Shown piece by piece: positions 1 to 6,870 of a stretch of 8,188 nt of DNA. How positions within the stretch are numbered: the stretch's first letter is position 1; each line of letters begins with the position of its first letter. The notes under the pieces are model-generated. The model searched no databases and was not told the DNA's origin. It was given only the letters and a program-made list of their open reading frames with translations. Source of the DNA: Moraxellaceae bacterium UBA2032 (lineage in GTDB: Bacteria; Pseudomonadota; Gammaproteobacteria; Pseudomonadales; Moraxellaceae); NCBI GenBank assembly GCA_002333125.1, contig DDBM01000009.1:12946-21133 (forward strand), given 5' to 3'. A program made the translations under genes and the position numbers.

Positions 1-221
1 GTGACTTCGCCATTATTAAAATGACAGCCTTCTTCATCACCCGACAAATTTAACGGCGCTAAAACCTCTTCACATAAACGCGCACATTCCCCTACAATCG
101 CATCAACCATATCAGGTGTGGCATCAGCACCATTGCTTAAGCCTGCGTAATGTGTAGAAAAATCAAAAACTTCATTCATCAAAAAACGCATATCGCGTAA
201 TGGAGCTTTATAAGCTGGCAT
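1..221 (-). CDS. Acyl-CoA dehydrogenase, DmdC-like, N-terminal part (partial, runs off the left edge)
   Basis: The minus strand is open from an ATG at 221 to the window edge, 73 codons with no stop. The protein starts MPAYKAPLRDMRFLMNEVFD and continues with an acidic, helical N-terminal segment. This start is typical of the long (about 590-600 residue) acyl-CoA dehydrogenases with an extra N-terminal domain, the group that includes 3-methylmercaptopropionyl-CoA dehydrogenase DmdC. Such enzymes are cytoplasmic FAD-dependent enzymes that make an alpha,beta-double bond in an acyl-CoA. The FAD-binding and catalytic regions lie outside the window, so substrate specificity cannot be judged; many relatives act on ordinary fatty acyl-CoAs rather than DMSP-derived ones. 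A GAGGT ribosome binding site (minus strand, 231-235) sits 9 bases before the ATG and supports the start. The gene is divergent from the methyltransferase gene on its right. Confidence 0.85.
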   Translation of the reverse strand, partial: MPAYKAPLRDMRFLMNEVFDFSTHYAGLSNGADATPDMVDAIVGECARLCEEVLAPLNLSGDEEGCHFNNGEV

Positions 222-530
222 AAATTTATGACCTCAAACGGCGGTTAAAGAACTAGTTCGGCAAGACTAAAAGGTAATTTATCCTGTTGTTGGATTATTT
301 TCACCCTATTCTCAAAACATCTTAGTTCGTGTTAGTGTGTTTATTCTAATCTTTTTTATTAAAACACCATTGACAGGACTGGCCATTTTTTAAGGCAATT
401 TGGTGAATAGTGACCGTTATGTTGTAGTAAATCGGTCTAACTCGGCATCACTCATATTTGAAAAATATAAAGTACGAATGTATATTAAATATATGCAAGG
501 GTATTTACCAAAGCATAGGAAACTCTCTTT
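222..530. other. Divergent intergenic region, AT-rich, no gene supported
   Basis: About 300 bases separate the divergent DmdC-like and methyltransferase genes, so promoters for both should lie here. A TTGACA is present on the plus strand at 370-375, but no convincing -10 follows at 16-18 bases. A perfect 10-base palindrome, GAACTAGTTC, lies at 250-259, just upstream of the ribosome binding site of the minus-strand gene, where an operator could sit. AGGA at 517-520 is the likely ribosome binding site of the methyltransferase, 10 bases before its ATG. I see no RNA gene and no believable ORF. Confidence 0.6.
231..235 (-). promoter_or_regulatory. Ribosome binding site of the DmdC-like gene
   Basis: GAGGT on the minus strand, 9 bases before the ATG at 221. 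It fixes the start of the partial acyl-CoA dehydrogenase gene. Confidence 0.6.
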
Positions 531-1196
531 ATGGCACATCCATTATCTGTTGCAATTAATACTCAAGCAGGGGCGGCGGTCTATAGTAAAACCGCTTTAA
601 GGTTGTATGATTTTTGGGTGCATGGCTTGTCTAATCATTATTTATGGCACTGCCCTACAGTACAACTTCAAGCCTTATATCAACAGCATAGCACTAATAA
701 TCATTTAGAAGTGGGTGCAGGAACAGGCTATTTTTTAAAACAGGTCACGTTTAACCGTCTTAAACCACGCATTGTGTTAATGGATTTAAACACCAACACC
801 TTAGAGGTGGTTTCTAAAGCAATTGCTCATTATCAACCCGCAGGTGTCGTTAATGATATTTTAAGTGTGCATCAGCCTGTATTACCCTTATTTGACTCGA
901 TTGCCTTTAATTATGTGTGGCATTGTTTACCTGCCAACGCCAATAAAGAGCAAGCATTTACTCATTTAGCGCAATTTTTAAAACCTGATGGCGTATTATT
1001 TGGCGCAACTTTATTAGGCAAAGACATCAAATTAAACCCTTTTGCTAAAGGTTTAATGGCTTTGTATAACCAAAAAGGTATTTTTGGCAATCAAGACGAC
1101 AGTTATGATGCCTTAGAAAGTGCCTTAGCCGCCAATTTTAGTCGTTACGAAATCCGTCAAGTGGGTACGGCAGCTATTTTTACAGCATGGAAATAG
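531..1196 (+). CDS. Class I SAM-dependent methyltransferase
   Basis: A 221-residue cytoplasmic protein with the Rossmann-like methyltransferase layout. Motif I is LEVGAGTGYF at residues 59-68, the glycine-rich SAM-binding loop. An acidic residue at the end of strand 2 (D85 in VLMDLN) should hold the SAM ribose. Motif II/post-II is DSIAFNYVWHCLP at about 122-134, and motif III is FLKPDGVLFGATLLG at about 150-163. The N-terminal stretch AGAAVYSKTALRLYDFWVHG and the nearby HCLP are shared with a group of small uncharacterised bacterial methyltransferases, some encoded near polyketide or lipid genes. The substrate is unknown; placement between two acyl-CoA dehydrogenase genes hints at lipid or acyl metabolism, but this is only inference. 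The ATG at 531 is chosen because AGGA at 517-520 lies 10 bases upstream and family proteins begin close to this point. Confidence 0.85.
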   Translation: MAHPLSVAINTQAGAAVYSKTALRLYDFWVHGLSNHYLWHCPTVQLQALYQQHSTNNHLEVGAGTGYFLKQVTFNRLKPRIVLMDLNTNTLEVVSKAIAHYQPAGVVNDILSVHQPVLPLFDSIAFNYVWHCLPANANKEQAFTHLAQFLKPDGVLFGATLLGKDIKLNPFAKGLMALYNQKGIFGNQDDSYDALESALAANFSRYEIRQVGTAAIFTAWK

Positions 1197-1271
1197 GCTT
1201 CGGCTACGCTCAGCCACCCAAAGCATTACTGAACAGTCATATAATCGTGTTCCCTAAGCGAAGTCGAAGGG
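1196..1271. repeat. REP-like imperfect inverted repeat
   Basis: Two 20-base arms, 1196-1215 (GGCTTCGGCTACGCTCAGCC) and 1252-1271 (CCCTAAGCGAAGTCGAAGGG), are imperfect reverse complements, sharing the core (A)AGCG.AG.CGAAG. They are separated by 36 bases. The left arm starts at the last base of the methyltransferase stop codon. The arms resemble the 'CTTCGACTACGCTCAG' type of dispersed palindrome seen in many proteobacterial and cyanobacterial genomes. No T-tract follows, so this is not a simple rho-independent terminator, although it could affect mRNA ends. Confidence 0.55.
1240..1245 (+). promoter_or_regulatory. Candidate -10 box upstream of the acyl-CoA dehydrogenase
   Basis: A perfect TATAAT lies in the spacer between the arms of the inverted repeat. 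The hexamer 17 bases upstream (CCCAAA) is a poor -35, so this is only a candidate. If used, transcription would start near 1252, about 60 bases before the ATG at 1315. Confidence 0.3.
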
Positions 1272-1300
1272 CGCACTTAACCCAAATTTTTTATCACTAC

Positions 1301-1305
1301 AGAGG
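1301..1305 (+). promoter_or_regulatory. Ribosome binding site of the long-chain-type acyl-CoA dehydrogenase
   Basis: AGAGG, 9 bases before the ATG at 1315; it supports that start. Confidence 0.6.
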
Positions 1306-1314
1306 TTTTTTTAG

Positions 1315-2460
1315 ATGAGCGACATCAACAGCAGCGAACTCACCCAGTTTCGCGATATGGTTAAACGTTTTTTGGACAAAGAAATTAAACCCTATTATGA
1401 GCAATGGGAAAAGGACGGCCTGATTCCACGCGAAGTCTGGCACAGCATGGGGGAAAATGGCCTGTTAGCGGTTGACTTGCCCGAAGAATACGGTGGCTGT
1501 GGTGTGTCTTATTTATACTCAATGGCCATTTTAGAAGAAGCCTCTTATGCCAACTATGGTTCGTTAGCCACAGGTTTATCGGTACACTCCGACATTGCCG
1601 CGCCTTATGTTTTGCATATTGGTAACGAGGCGCAACGTCAACAATGGCTCCCTAAACTAGCTAGCGGTGAAGTGATTGGCGCAATTGGTATGACCGAACC
1701 TGGTGCAGGTTCTGACTTACAAGCGATTCGTACTACCGCTATTTTAGACGGCGACCATTATGTATTAAACGGTTCTAAAACGTTTATTACTAACGGCCAA
1801 CACGCTGATTTAGTGATTTTAGCGGCCAAAACTGACCCTACAGGTGGTGCAAAAGGCGTAAGTTTGTTTTTGGTCGATATGAATTTAGCAGGTTGTGCGC
1901 GTGGTCGTAACCTCGAAAAAATGGGCTTACATGCTCAAGATACCTCTGAGCTATTTTTTGACAACGTCAAATTACCCTTAGATAGTTTATTGGGCGAAGC
2001 AGGCAAAGGATTTAGCTATTTAATGAATGAACTACCGCGTGAACGCCTCAATTTATCGGTGTGTGCTGTTGCCGCTGCCGAAGGTTTATTGGCCGAGACC
2101 GTTGCTTATACCCAAGAGCGCAAAGCGTTTGGTAACCCAATTAGCAAATTACAAAACACCCGTTTTACTTTGGCTACTTGCCATACCGACATTGCCATTA
2201 ATCGGGCTTTTGTTGACCAGTGTGTGCGCCAATACATGGAAGGTAAACTGGATGCCACCCAAGCTGCCGTTGCTAAATTAGCCAGCACCGATATGCAAGG
2301 TCGCGTAGCCGATGCTTGCCTACAAATGTTTGGTGGTTATGGCTATATGTTGGAATATCCTGCGGCGCGGGCTTATGTAGATGCGCGTATTCAACGTATT
2401 TATGGTGGCACTAATGAAATTATGAAAGAAGTGATTGCACGTTCTTTAGTAGGGCGTTAA
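1315..2460 (+). CDS. Acyl-CoA dehydrogenase, long-chain (ACADL-like) type
   Basis: A complete 381-residue, cytoplasmic FAD flavoenzyme that oxidises an acyl-CoA to the trans-2-enoyl-CoA, the first step of beta-oxidation, passing electrons to an electron-transfer flavoprotein. All domains are present: an N-terminal helical domain (1-120), the central beta domain with MTEPGAGSD (126-134) and TFITNG (156-161), and the C-terminal helical domain with QERKAFG (267-273) and QMFGGYGYMLEYP (337-349). The usual catalytic glutamate of short- and medium-chain enzymes (YEGT) is replaced by glycine (IYGGTNEIMKE, 362-372). Instead ELPRERL (239-245) carries E243 in the position used by long-chain and isovaleryl-CoA dehydrogenases. 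The pair ELPxERL plus YGGTNEIMKE closely matches mammalian ACADL. AGAGG precedes the ATG and a strong terminator follows the stop, so transcription ends here. Chain length preference is inferred from family only. Confidence 0.93.
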   Translation: MSDINSSELTQFRDMVKRFLDKEIKPYYEQWEKDGLIPREVWHSMGENGLLAVDLPEEYGGCGVSYLYSMAILEEASYANYGSLATGLSVHSDIAAPYVLHIGNEAQRQQWLPKLASGEVIGAIGMTEPGAGSDLQAIRTTAILDGDHYVLNGSKTFITNGQHADLVILAAKTDPTGGAKGVSLFLVDMNLAGCARGRNLEKMGLHAQDTSELFFDNVKLPLDSLLGEAGKGFSYLMNELPRERLNLSVCAVAAAEGLLAETVAYTQERKAFGNPISKLQNTRFTLATCHTDIAINRAFVDQCVRQYMEGKLDATQAAVAKLASTDMQGRVADACLQMFGGYGYMLEYPAARAYVDARIQRIYGGTNEIMKEVIARSLVGR

Positions 2461-2468
2461 TAACTCTT

Positions 2469-2503
2469 AGAGAGTTCGTTTTTAGCAGCGAACTCTCTTT
2501 TTT
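2469..2503 (+). terminator. Rho-independent terminator of the acyl-CoA dehydrogenase gene
   Basis: A perfect 10 bp stem, AGAGAGTTCG (2469-2478) pairing with CGAACTCTCT (2489-2498), encloses a 10-base loop and runs into six T residues (2498-2503). It lies 8 bases after the stop codon. It insulates the START genes downstream from the acyl-CoA dehydrogenase transcript. Confidence 0.9.
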
Positions 2504-2620
2504 AAATCTAAACCGTAAACCATCACACACTCTTACCCTCTCCCTTGCTTTAAACTCCCAAAAACAAAACAATAACCCTAAACCATTTATCTGACTAATC
2601 GCTAACTTGTCTTAGTAAAC

Positions 2621-2649
2621 TTGACAATTGTACTAATAAGGCATATCGC
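2621..2649 (+). promoter_or_regulatory. Candidate sigma-70 promoter for the first START gene
   Basis: A consensus -35 TTGACA (2621-2626) is followed after 17 bases by TATCGC (2644-2649), a -10 that matches at three of six positions. A short inverted repeat, ATATCG/CGATAT (2643-2648 and 2660-2665), overlaps the -10 and could be an operator or chance. A second candidate is the perfect TATAAT at 2715-2720, closer to the gene but with no good -35. The rest of 2504-2749 shows no gene. Confidence 0.45.
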
Positions 2650-2749
2650 TAAAGCATAACGATATTAAGGCTTGCAAGACATCATTTAAGTACCATAATA
2701 GTTTTATGCAGCCCTATAATTTAATCAAAATAAAAAGAGGAAAATCTCT

Positions 2750-3472
2750 ATGCGCTACGCAATAAAAACGCTTCTTTTGTCTTTGTCTTTGGTCGTAGCA
2801 GCACCCCATGCAATAGCAGGTCTTGATGACTTAGACGAATTACAGAGCAAAATTGGTAAGGACTGGGTCTTTGTTAAAAATGACCAACGTCATGGTTTTA
2901 AAACTTATGCCAAACAAGAGGACGGCAAACGGTTTCGCTCGTTTAAAGCCGAAGGGGTTTTTAATGCTTCCGTTGGCTCATTTATTCGCATGGCTACCGA
3001 TTTTGACAATATGAAAAAATGGACGTGGCACGCCATTGACTCTAAGTTACTTAAAAAAGTTTCAGCTACCGAATATTATTTTTATGTGACCCACGATTCA
3101 CCCTATGGTGTACCCGACCGCGATGTGGCACTCCACATGATTTTTGAGCCACAAAGCAAAGGCAAACCATATATCACCATGACCGTTAGGGCTGTACCTG
3201 ATTATATCCCCGAAAAACCGCCTTTTGTGCGTATGACCGCTGAAGAAATGAACGTAAAAATAACCCCTTTACCTGATGGTAAAATGAGCATTGTTAATGA
3301 AGGTTATGTTGATCCAGGTGGCAATATGGCTTCGTGGGCGATTAACTTTGTGCAACGTAGCGCACCTTATGCCACGCTATTAGGCATGCGCCGTATGTTG
3401 CAACAACCCGAAGTCACAAACTCTAATACTCCGCTTCCATTTCCTGTTTATGAGTACGGCAATTTACCTTAA
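2750..3472 (+). CDS. Exported START-domain (SRPBCC fold) protein, paralogue 1
   Basis: A 240-residue protein with a classic signal peptide: charged start MRYAIK, a hydrophobic core to about residue 18, and a likely cleavage after AIA at 21-23. The mature part is one START-like domain, a hydrophobic-pocket fold that binds lipids or sterols. Markers are GKRFRSFKAEG (59-69), the TDFDNMKKW helix (83-91), THDSPYGVPDRDV (114-126), PPFVRM (157-162) and the C-terminal DPGG....W....VQRSAPY (188-207), a START family signature. It is probably periplasmic. AGAGG at 2736-2740, 9 bases before the ATG, supports the start. It heads a tandem set of three paralogues; against the second, about half of the residues from 36 to 221 are identical in an ungapped hand alignment. 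The ligand is unknown. No membrane anchor or catalytic residues are visible. Confidence 0.85.
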   Translation: MRYAIKTLLLSLSLVVAAPHAIAGLDDLDELQSKIGKDWVFVKNDQRHGFKTYAKQEDGKRFRSFKAEGVFNASVGSFIRMATDFDNMKKWTWHAIDSKLLKKVSATEYYFYVTHDSPYGVPDRDVALHMIFEPQSKGKPYITMTVRAVPDYIPEKPPFVRMTAEEMNVKITPLPDGKMSIVNEGYVDPGGNMASWAINFVQRSAPYATLLGMRRMLQQPEVTNSNTPLPFPVYEYGNLP

Positions 3473-3489
3473 CAGCCGCTCCGCTATCG

Positions 3490-3526
3490 TTAACTTGCTC
3501 ACACATTAAATATGTGAGCAAGTTAT
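3490..3526. repeat. Strong hairpin between START paralogues 1 and 2
   Basis: A perfect 13 bp inverted repeat, TAACTTGCTCACA (3491-3503) and TGTGAGCAAGTTA (3513-3525), has a 9-base loop and can be extended by one G-U pair. It starts 18 bases after the stop of the first START gene. There is no run of T after it (TATATACATAT follows), so it may be a leaky or factor-dependent terminator or an mRNA 3'-end stabiliser rather than a standard terminator. Confidence 0.6.
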
Positions 3527-3567
3527 ATACATATCAATACCAATTTGTATTAATCCTGAACACCTGC

Positions 3568-3597
3568 TTGACACCAAGCACTTGCTACGAGTAGTTT
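3568..3597 (+). promoter_or_regulatory. Candidate promoter for the second START gene
   Basis: TTGACA at 3568-3573 is followed after 18 bases by TAGTTT (3592-3597), a weak -10. The predicted transcript would start near 3604 and carry a short leader with the AGGAG ribosome binding site. The first paralogue also has an exact TTGACA upstream, so separate promoters for the two genes are plausible. Confidence 0.35.
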
Positions 3598-3618
3598 GCT
3601 GAGTCGATGCTATGCTAC

Positions 3619-3623
3619 AGGAG
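3619..3623 (+). promoter_or_regulatory. Ribosome binding site that decides the start of START paralogue 2
   Basis: AGGAG lies 8 bases before the ATG at 3632. The frame stays open upstream to a TTG at 3596, but that start would place this site inside the coding region and add 12 residues ahead of a normal signal peptide. The ATG at 3632 is preferred. Confidence 0.75.
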
Positions 3624-3631
3624 CAAAAATA

Positions 3632-4357
3632 ATGTACAAAAAGCTCACTATACTTCCTTTACTCGCTTGCATGTTTTGGCCGATTCAAAGCGTCTATGCC
3701 GACAGTAATGATTTAGATGAATTTCGTAGTAAATTAACAAATGAATGGTTATTGGTAAAAAATGACCGTTTAAGACAAATTAAAACTTATGCCCGTTTAG
3801 AAGATGGTAAACGCTATCGTTCTTTTAAAGTCGAAGCCAATCTTGATGTTTCTACCGAGGCTTTAGCTCGGGTATTACTTGATTTTGAAAACTATACGCG
3901 CTGGTTTTGGAAAACACGCGAATCTAAACTGATTCGTCAAAACTCACCCACCGAATATATGGTGTATATGGTGCATGATGCGCCCTATGGACTACCCGAC
4001 CGAGACACCGTGATTAAAGGCACAATTGAGCCTCAAGCCAAAAACAAACCTTATGTCACTTTACGTGTTACGGCGACACCCGATGCACTACCTGCCAAAC
4101 CGCCTTTGGTACGTATGATAGCCGAAGAAATGACTATTAAATTTACACCTACGGGTAATAACAAACTCGAAATGACGACCGAAGGCTATTTTGATCCGGG
4201 TGGTGTTGTTCCTGCATGGGCAGCCAATTTTGTGCAACGTAGTGCGCCTTATGCTGTGATTGTGGCCTTACAACGTATGGCACAAAGGCCAGAATACAAC
4301 AGCAAATCTAAACAACCGCTGCCTTTTACTATTTACAATTACGATAATTTACCTTGA
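3632..4357 (+). CDS. Exported START-domain (SRPBCC fold) protein, paralogue 2
   Basis: From the ATG at 3632 this is 241 residues. The signal peptide begins MYKKLTILPLLACMF and probably ends at SVYA (20-23). The START-like domain aligns without gaps to paralogue 1: DGKRYRSFKVEA (58-69), LDFENYTRWFW (83-93), VHDAPYGLPDRD (114-125), KPPLVRM (156-162) and the FDPGG....W.ANFVQRSAPY signature (187-207). Both end in a similar tail, PLPF..Y.Y.NLP. The conserved Asp-Pro-Gly-Gly and the aromatic and basic positions are intact, so it looks functional. It is expected in the periplasm, binding a hydrophobic ligand that the sequence does not identify. Its last bases (TTGA) overlap the possible TTG start of the third paralogue, which suggests that the two are co-transcribed and translationally coupled. 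Confidence 0.85.
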   Translation: MYKKLTILPLLACMFWPIQSVYADSNDLDEFRSKLTNEWLLVKNDRLRQIKTYARLEDGKRYRSFKVEANLDVSTEALARVLLDFENYTRWFWKTRESKLIRQNSPTEYMVYMVHDAPYGLPDRDTVIKGTIEPQAKNKPYVTLRVTATPDALPAKPPLVRMIAEEMTIKFTPTGNNKLEMTTEGYFDPGGVVPAWAANFVQRSAPYAVIVALQRMAQRPEYNSKSKQPLPFTIYNYDNLP

Positions 4358-5139
4358 GCATCTCTAGTATTGCGAGCAACACAACTTGGCGTACTCTCTA
4401 TATGCACCAATGTAGCTTATGGCTCGTGCTTTTAAGTTGTTACAGCCATCAGGTATTGGCCGTTAATGAGCTGGAAGAGTTAAGGCCGCACTTAGGTAAT
4501 GAATGGCTTCAAATTCAAAATGATAAGCGGAATGACATTAGAACCTATATTCGCCATGAAGATGACAAGCCCTTTAGGTCATTTAAGGCCGATATGAGGC
4601 TAGATGTCAATCTTAAAACACTTGCATCGGTGATGTTGGATTTTGATAATTACACCAAATGGTATTGGAAAACACGAACATCTAAACTACTCAAAAAACA
4701 CTCCCCCACGCATTTTATTATTTATATTGTGCATGATGCACCTTACAACATTCCTGATTTAGATGTTATTTTAGATGCCGTTGTTGAACCACAAAGTGCT
4801 TCTCAGTCAGCAATTACCATTAAAGTATCAGCGTTGCCTGACTATCTTCCGTTAAAGCCTCCCCTGCATCGTATGGCGGCCGAAGATATGAGCATTAAAG
4901 TAACCCCTTTACCTAACGAACGTGTACATATTGAGGTGCAGGGCTATTTTGAAGTTCGTAATCATGTGTTACCCCTATGGGCAGCCAATATGATTCAACG
5001 CACTGCCCCGTATGCGGTATTAACACAACTCAAAAAAATGGCTAATTTAGAGCATTATCAAAAAGCCAATACCCCGATTGGTTTTGCGGTATATAACCAC
5101 GAGGAGTATCAACGGGCATTTAACTCAACTCTGCCCTAA
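4354..5139 (+). CDS. Exported START-domain (SRPBCC fold) protein, divergent paralogue 3
   Basis: Third tandem member, 261 residues from the TTG at 4354, or 245 from an ATG at 4402. The TTG overlaps the preceding stop (TTGA) and gives a signal peptide with a basic residue before the hydrophobic core; the ATG gives a shorter one without lysine or arginine. Neither has a clear ribosome binding site, so the start is uncertain. Cleavage is likely after HQVLA, just before NELEEL, as in the sisters; LLSC nearby is a weak lipobox-like alternative. The domain is complete, with FRSFKAD, DFDNYTKWYW, VHDAPYNIPDLD and IQRTAPY. However, the signature is eroded: PDRD becomes PDLD, and DPGG becomes EVRNH before the conserved W. 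Binding specificity may therefore differ. The last 20 bases overlap the 3' end of aroE on the other strand. Confidence 0.8.
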   Translation: MSISSIASNTTWRTLYMHQCSLWLVLLSCYSHQVLAVNELEELRPHLGNEWLQIQNDKRNDIRTYIRHEDDKPFRSFKADMRLDVNLKTLASVMLDFDNYTKWYWKTRTSKLLKKHSPTHFIIYIVHDAPYNIPDLDVILDAVVEPQSASQSAITIKVSALPDYLPLKPPLHRMAAEDMSIKVTPLPNERVHIEVQGYFEVRNHVLPLWAANMIQRTAPYAVLTQLKKMANLEHYQKANTPIGFAVYNHEEYQRAFNSTLP

Positions 5140-5944
5140 GCTCACTAAGTAACTCTGTACTTGCAACATGAACACCGCGCCAAATAAAAAAGCTTTCGGC
5201 TGCTTGCTCAACCAACATCCCTAAACCATCGCTTACTGTCGCTTGTTGTGCTGTCGCCCATATCAAAAACGGTAACTCCGCTTTGCCATAAGCCATATCA
5301 TAGGCACACGCACCTTGCGCTAAAATATCGTTAGCTAAGGGCGGCAGCTCACCTTGTAAAGAAGAAGAAGAGCCATTAATAATAATATCTACACTTTGAG
5401 TCGCTATCTCATCAAAGCGCAGCGCATCAATATTGCCATAAGCTCTAAAGATATTCGCTAAGTTTTGGGCTTTGCTATAAGTACGATTAACAATCCATAA
5501 TTGACTTGGGTTTTGTGCCAATAACGTGCCCAATACACCCCGAACTGCACCACCTGCGCCCACCACCAATATCCGTTTACCTTCGAGTGTCCAGCCTAAA
5601 TTTTGCGTCATATCACGCACAAGGCCAACACCGTCGGTATTATCACCATAGATACGGCCGTCTTTGCCTTTCATTAAGGTATTTACTGCTCCTGCTTGCG
5701 TGGCACGTGATGATTTAACTTCACTCATCTCATAAGCCTGCCCTTTAAATGGGAGGGTAATATTGAGTCCTTTACCTTCATCAAAAGCAAAAAAGTCGGT
5801 GACTACCTGTCTAAAACCCTCTAAAGGCGACAAAATCGCTTCATAACTCATGTCTTGTTGAGCATCTAAGGCAAAAGCACGGTGTATTCGTGGTGAGCGA
5901 CTATGGCTAATTGGATTGCCAATTACAGCGTAACGGTCTGTCAT
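5120..5944 (-). CDS. aroE: Shikimate dehydrogenase (NADP+)
   Basis: A 274-residue cytoplasmic enzyme reducing 3-dehydroshikimate to shikimate with NADPH, the fourth step of chorismate synthesis. The N-terminal substrate domain has VIGNPISHSRSP (7-18), with the shikimate-binding serines, and NITLPFKG with catalytic K67. NTDG supplies the paired D104. The cofactor domain has GAGGAV (129-134) and NRTYSKA (153-159), the NADP-selecting motif. The C-terminal part shows AYDMAYG and DGLGMLVEQAAESFFIW. The usual NATS-type motif reads NGSSSS here. Start choice: the ATG at 5944 gives the standard MTDRYAVIG beginning and lies 2 bases after the hemF stop; an ATG at 5956 inside hemF would add only MGIN. 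It is the last gene of the minus-strand cluster and ends inside the third START gene. Confidence 0.95.
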   Translation of the reverse strand: MTDRYAVIGNPISHSRSPRIHRAFALDAQQDMSYEAILSPLEGFRQVVTDFFAFDEGKGLNITLPFKGQAYEMSEVKSSRATQAGAVNTLMKGKDGRIYGDNTDGVGLVRDMTQNLGWTLEGKRILVVGAGGAVRGVLGTLLAQNPSQLWIVNRTYSKAQNLANIFRAYGNIDALRFDEIATQSVDIIINGSSSSLQGELPPLANDILAQGACAYDMAYGKAELPFLIWATAQQATVSDGLGMLVEQAAESFFIWRGVHVASTELLSELRAELS

Positions 5945-5946
5945 AT

Positions 5947-6867
<921 letters not shown>

Positions 6868-6870
6868 TTA

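Noticed and set aside
400..600. 66-codon plus-strand ORF starting with GTG upstream of the methyltransferase
   Set aside because: It overlaps the methyltransferase by 70 bases in another frame, has no ribosome binding site and no recognisable features.
2027..2288. ORFs on both strands inside the acyl-CoA dehydrogenase gene
   Set aside because: They lie wholly within a strongly conserved coding region in other frames and resemble no protein family.
3537..3552. AATACCAATTTGTATT, a short palindrome-like motif possibly marking a MITE end
   Set aside because: Only 5 bp pair, and there is no second terminus or target-site duplication nearby.
3596..3631. Longer TTG start for the second START gene
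   Set aside because: The AGGAG site at 3619-3623 lies inside this extension and is well spaced for the ATG at 3632, which also gives a normal signal peptide.
5506..5718. Plus-strand ORF inside aroE
   Set aside because: It is antisense to conserved aroE motifs, with no initiation signal and a low-complexity His/Tyr/Leu-rich translation.
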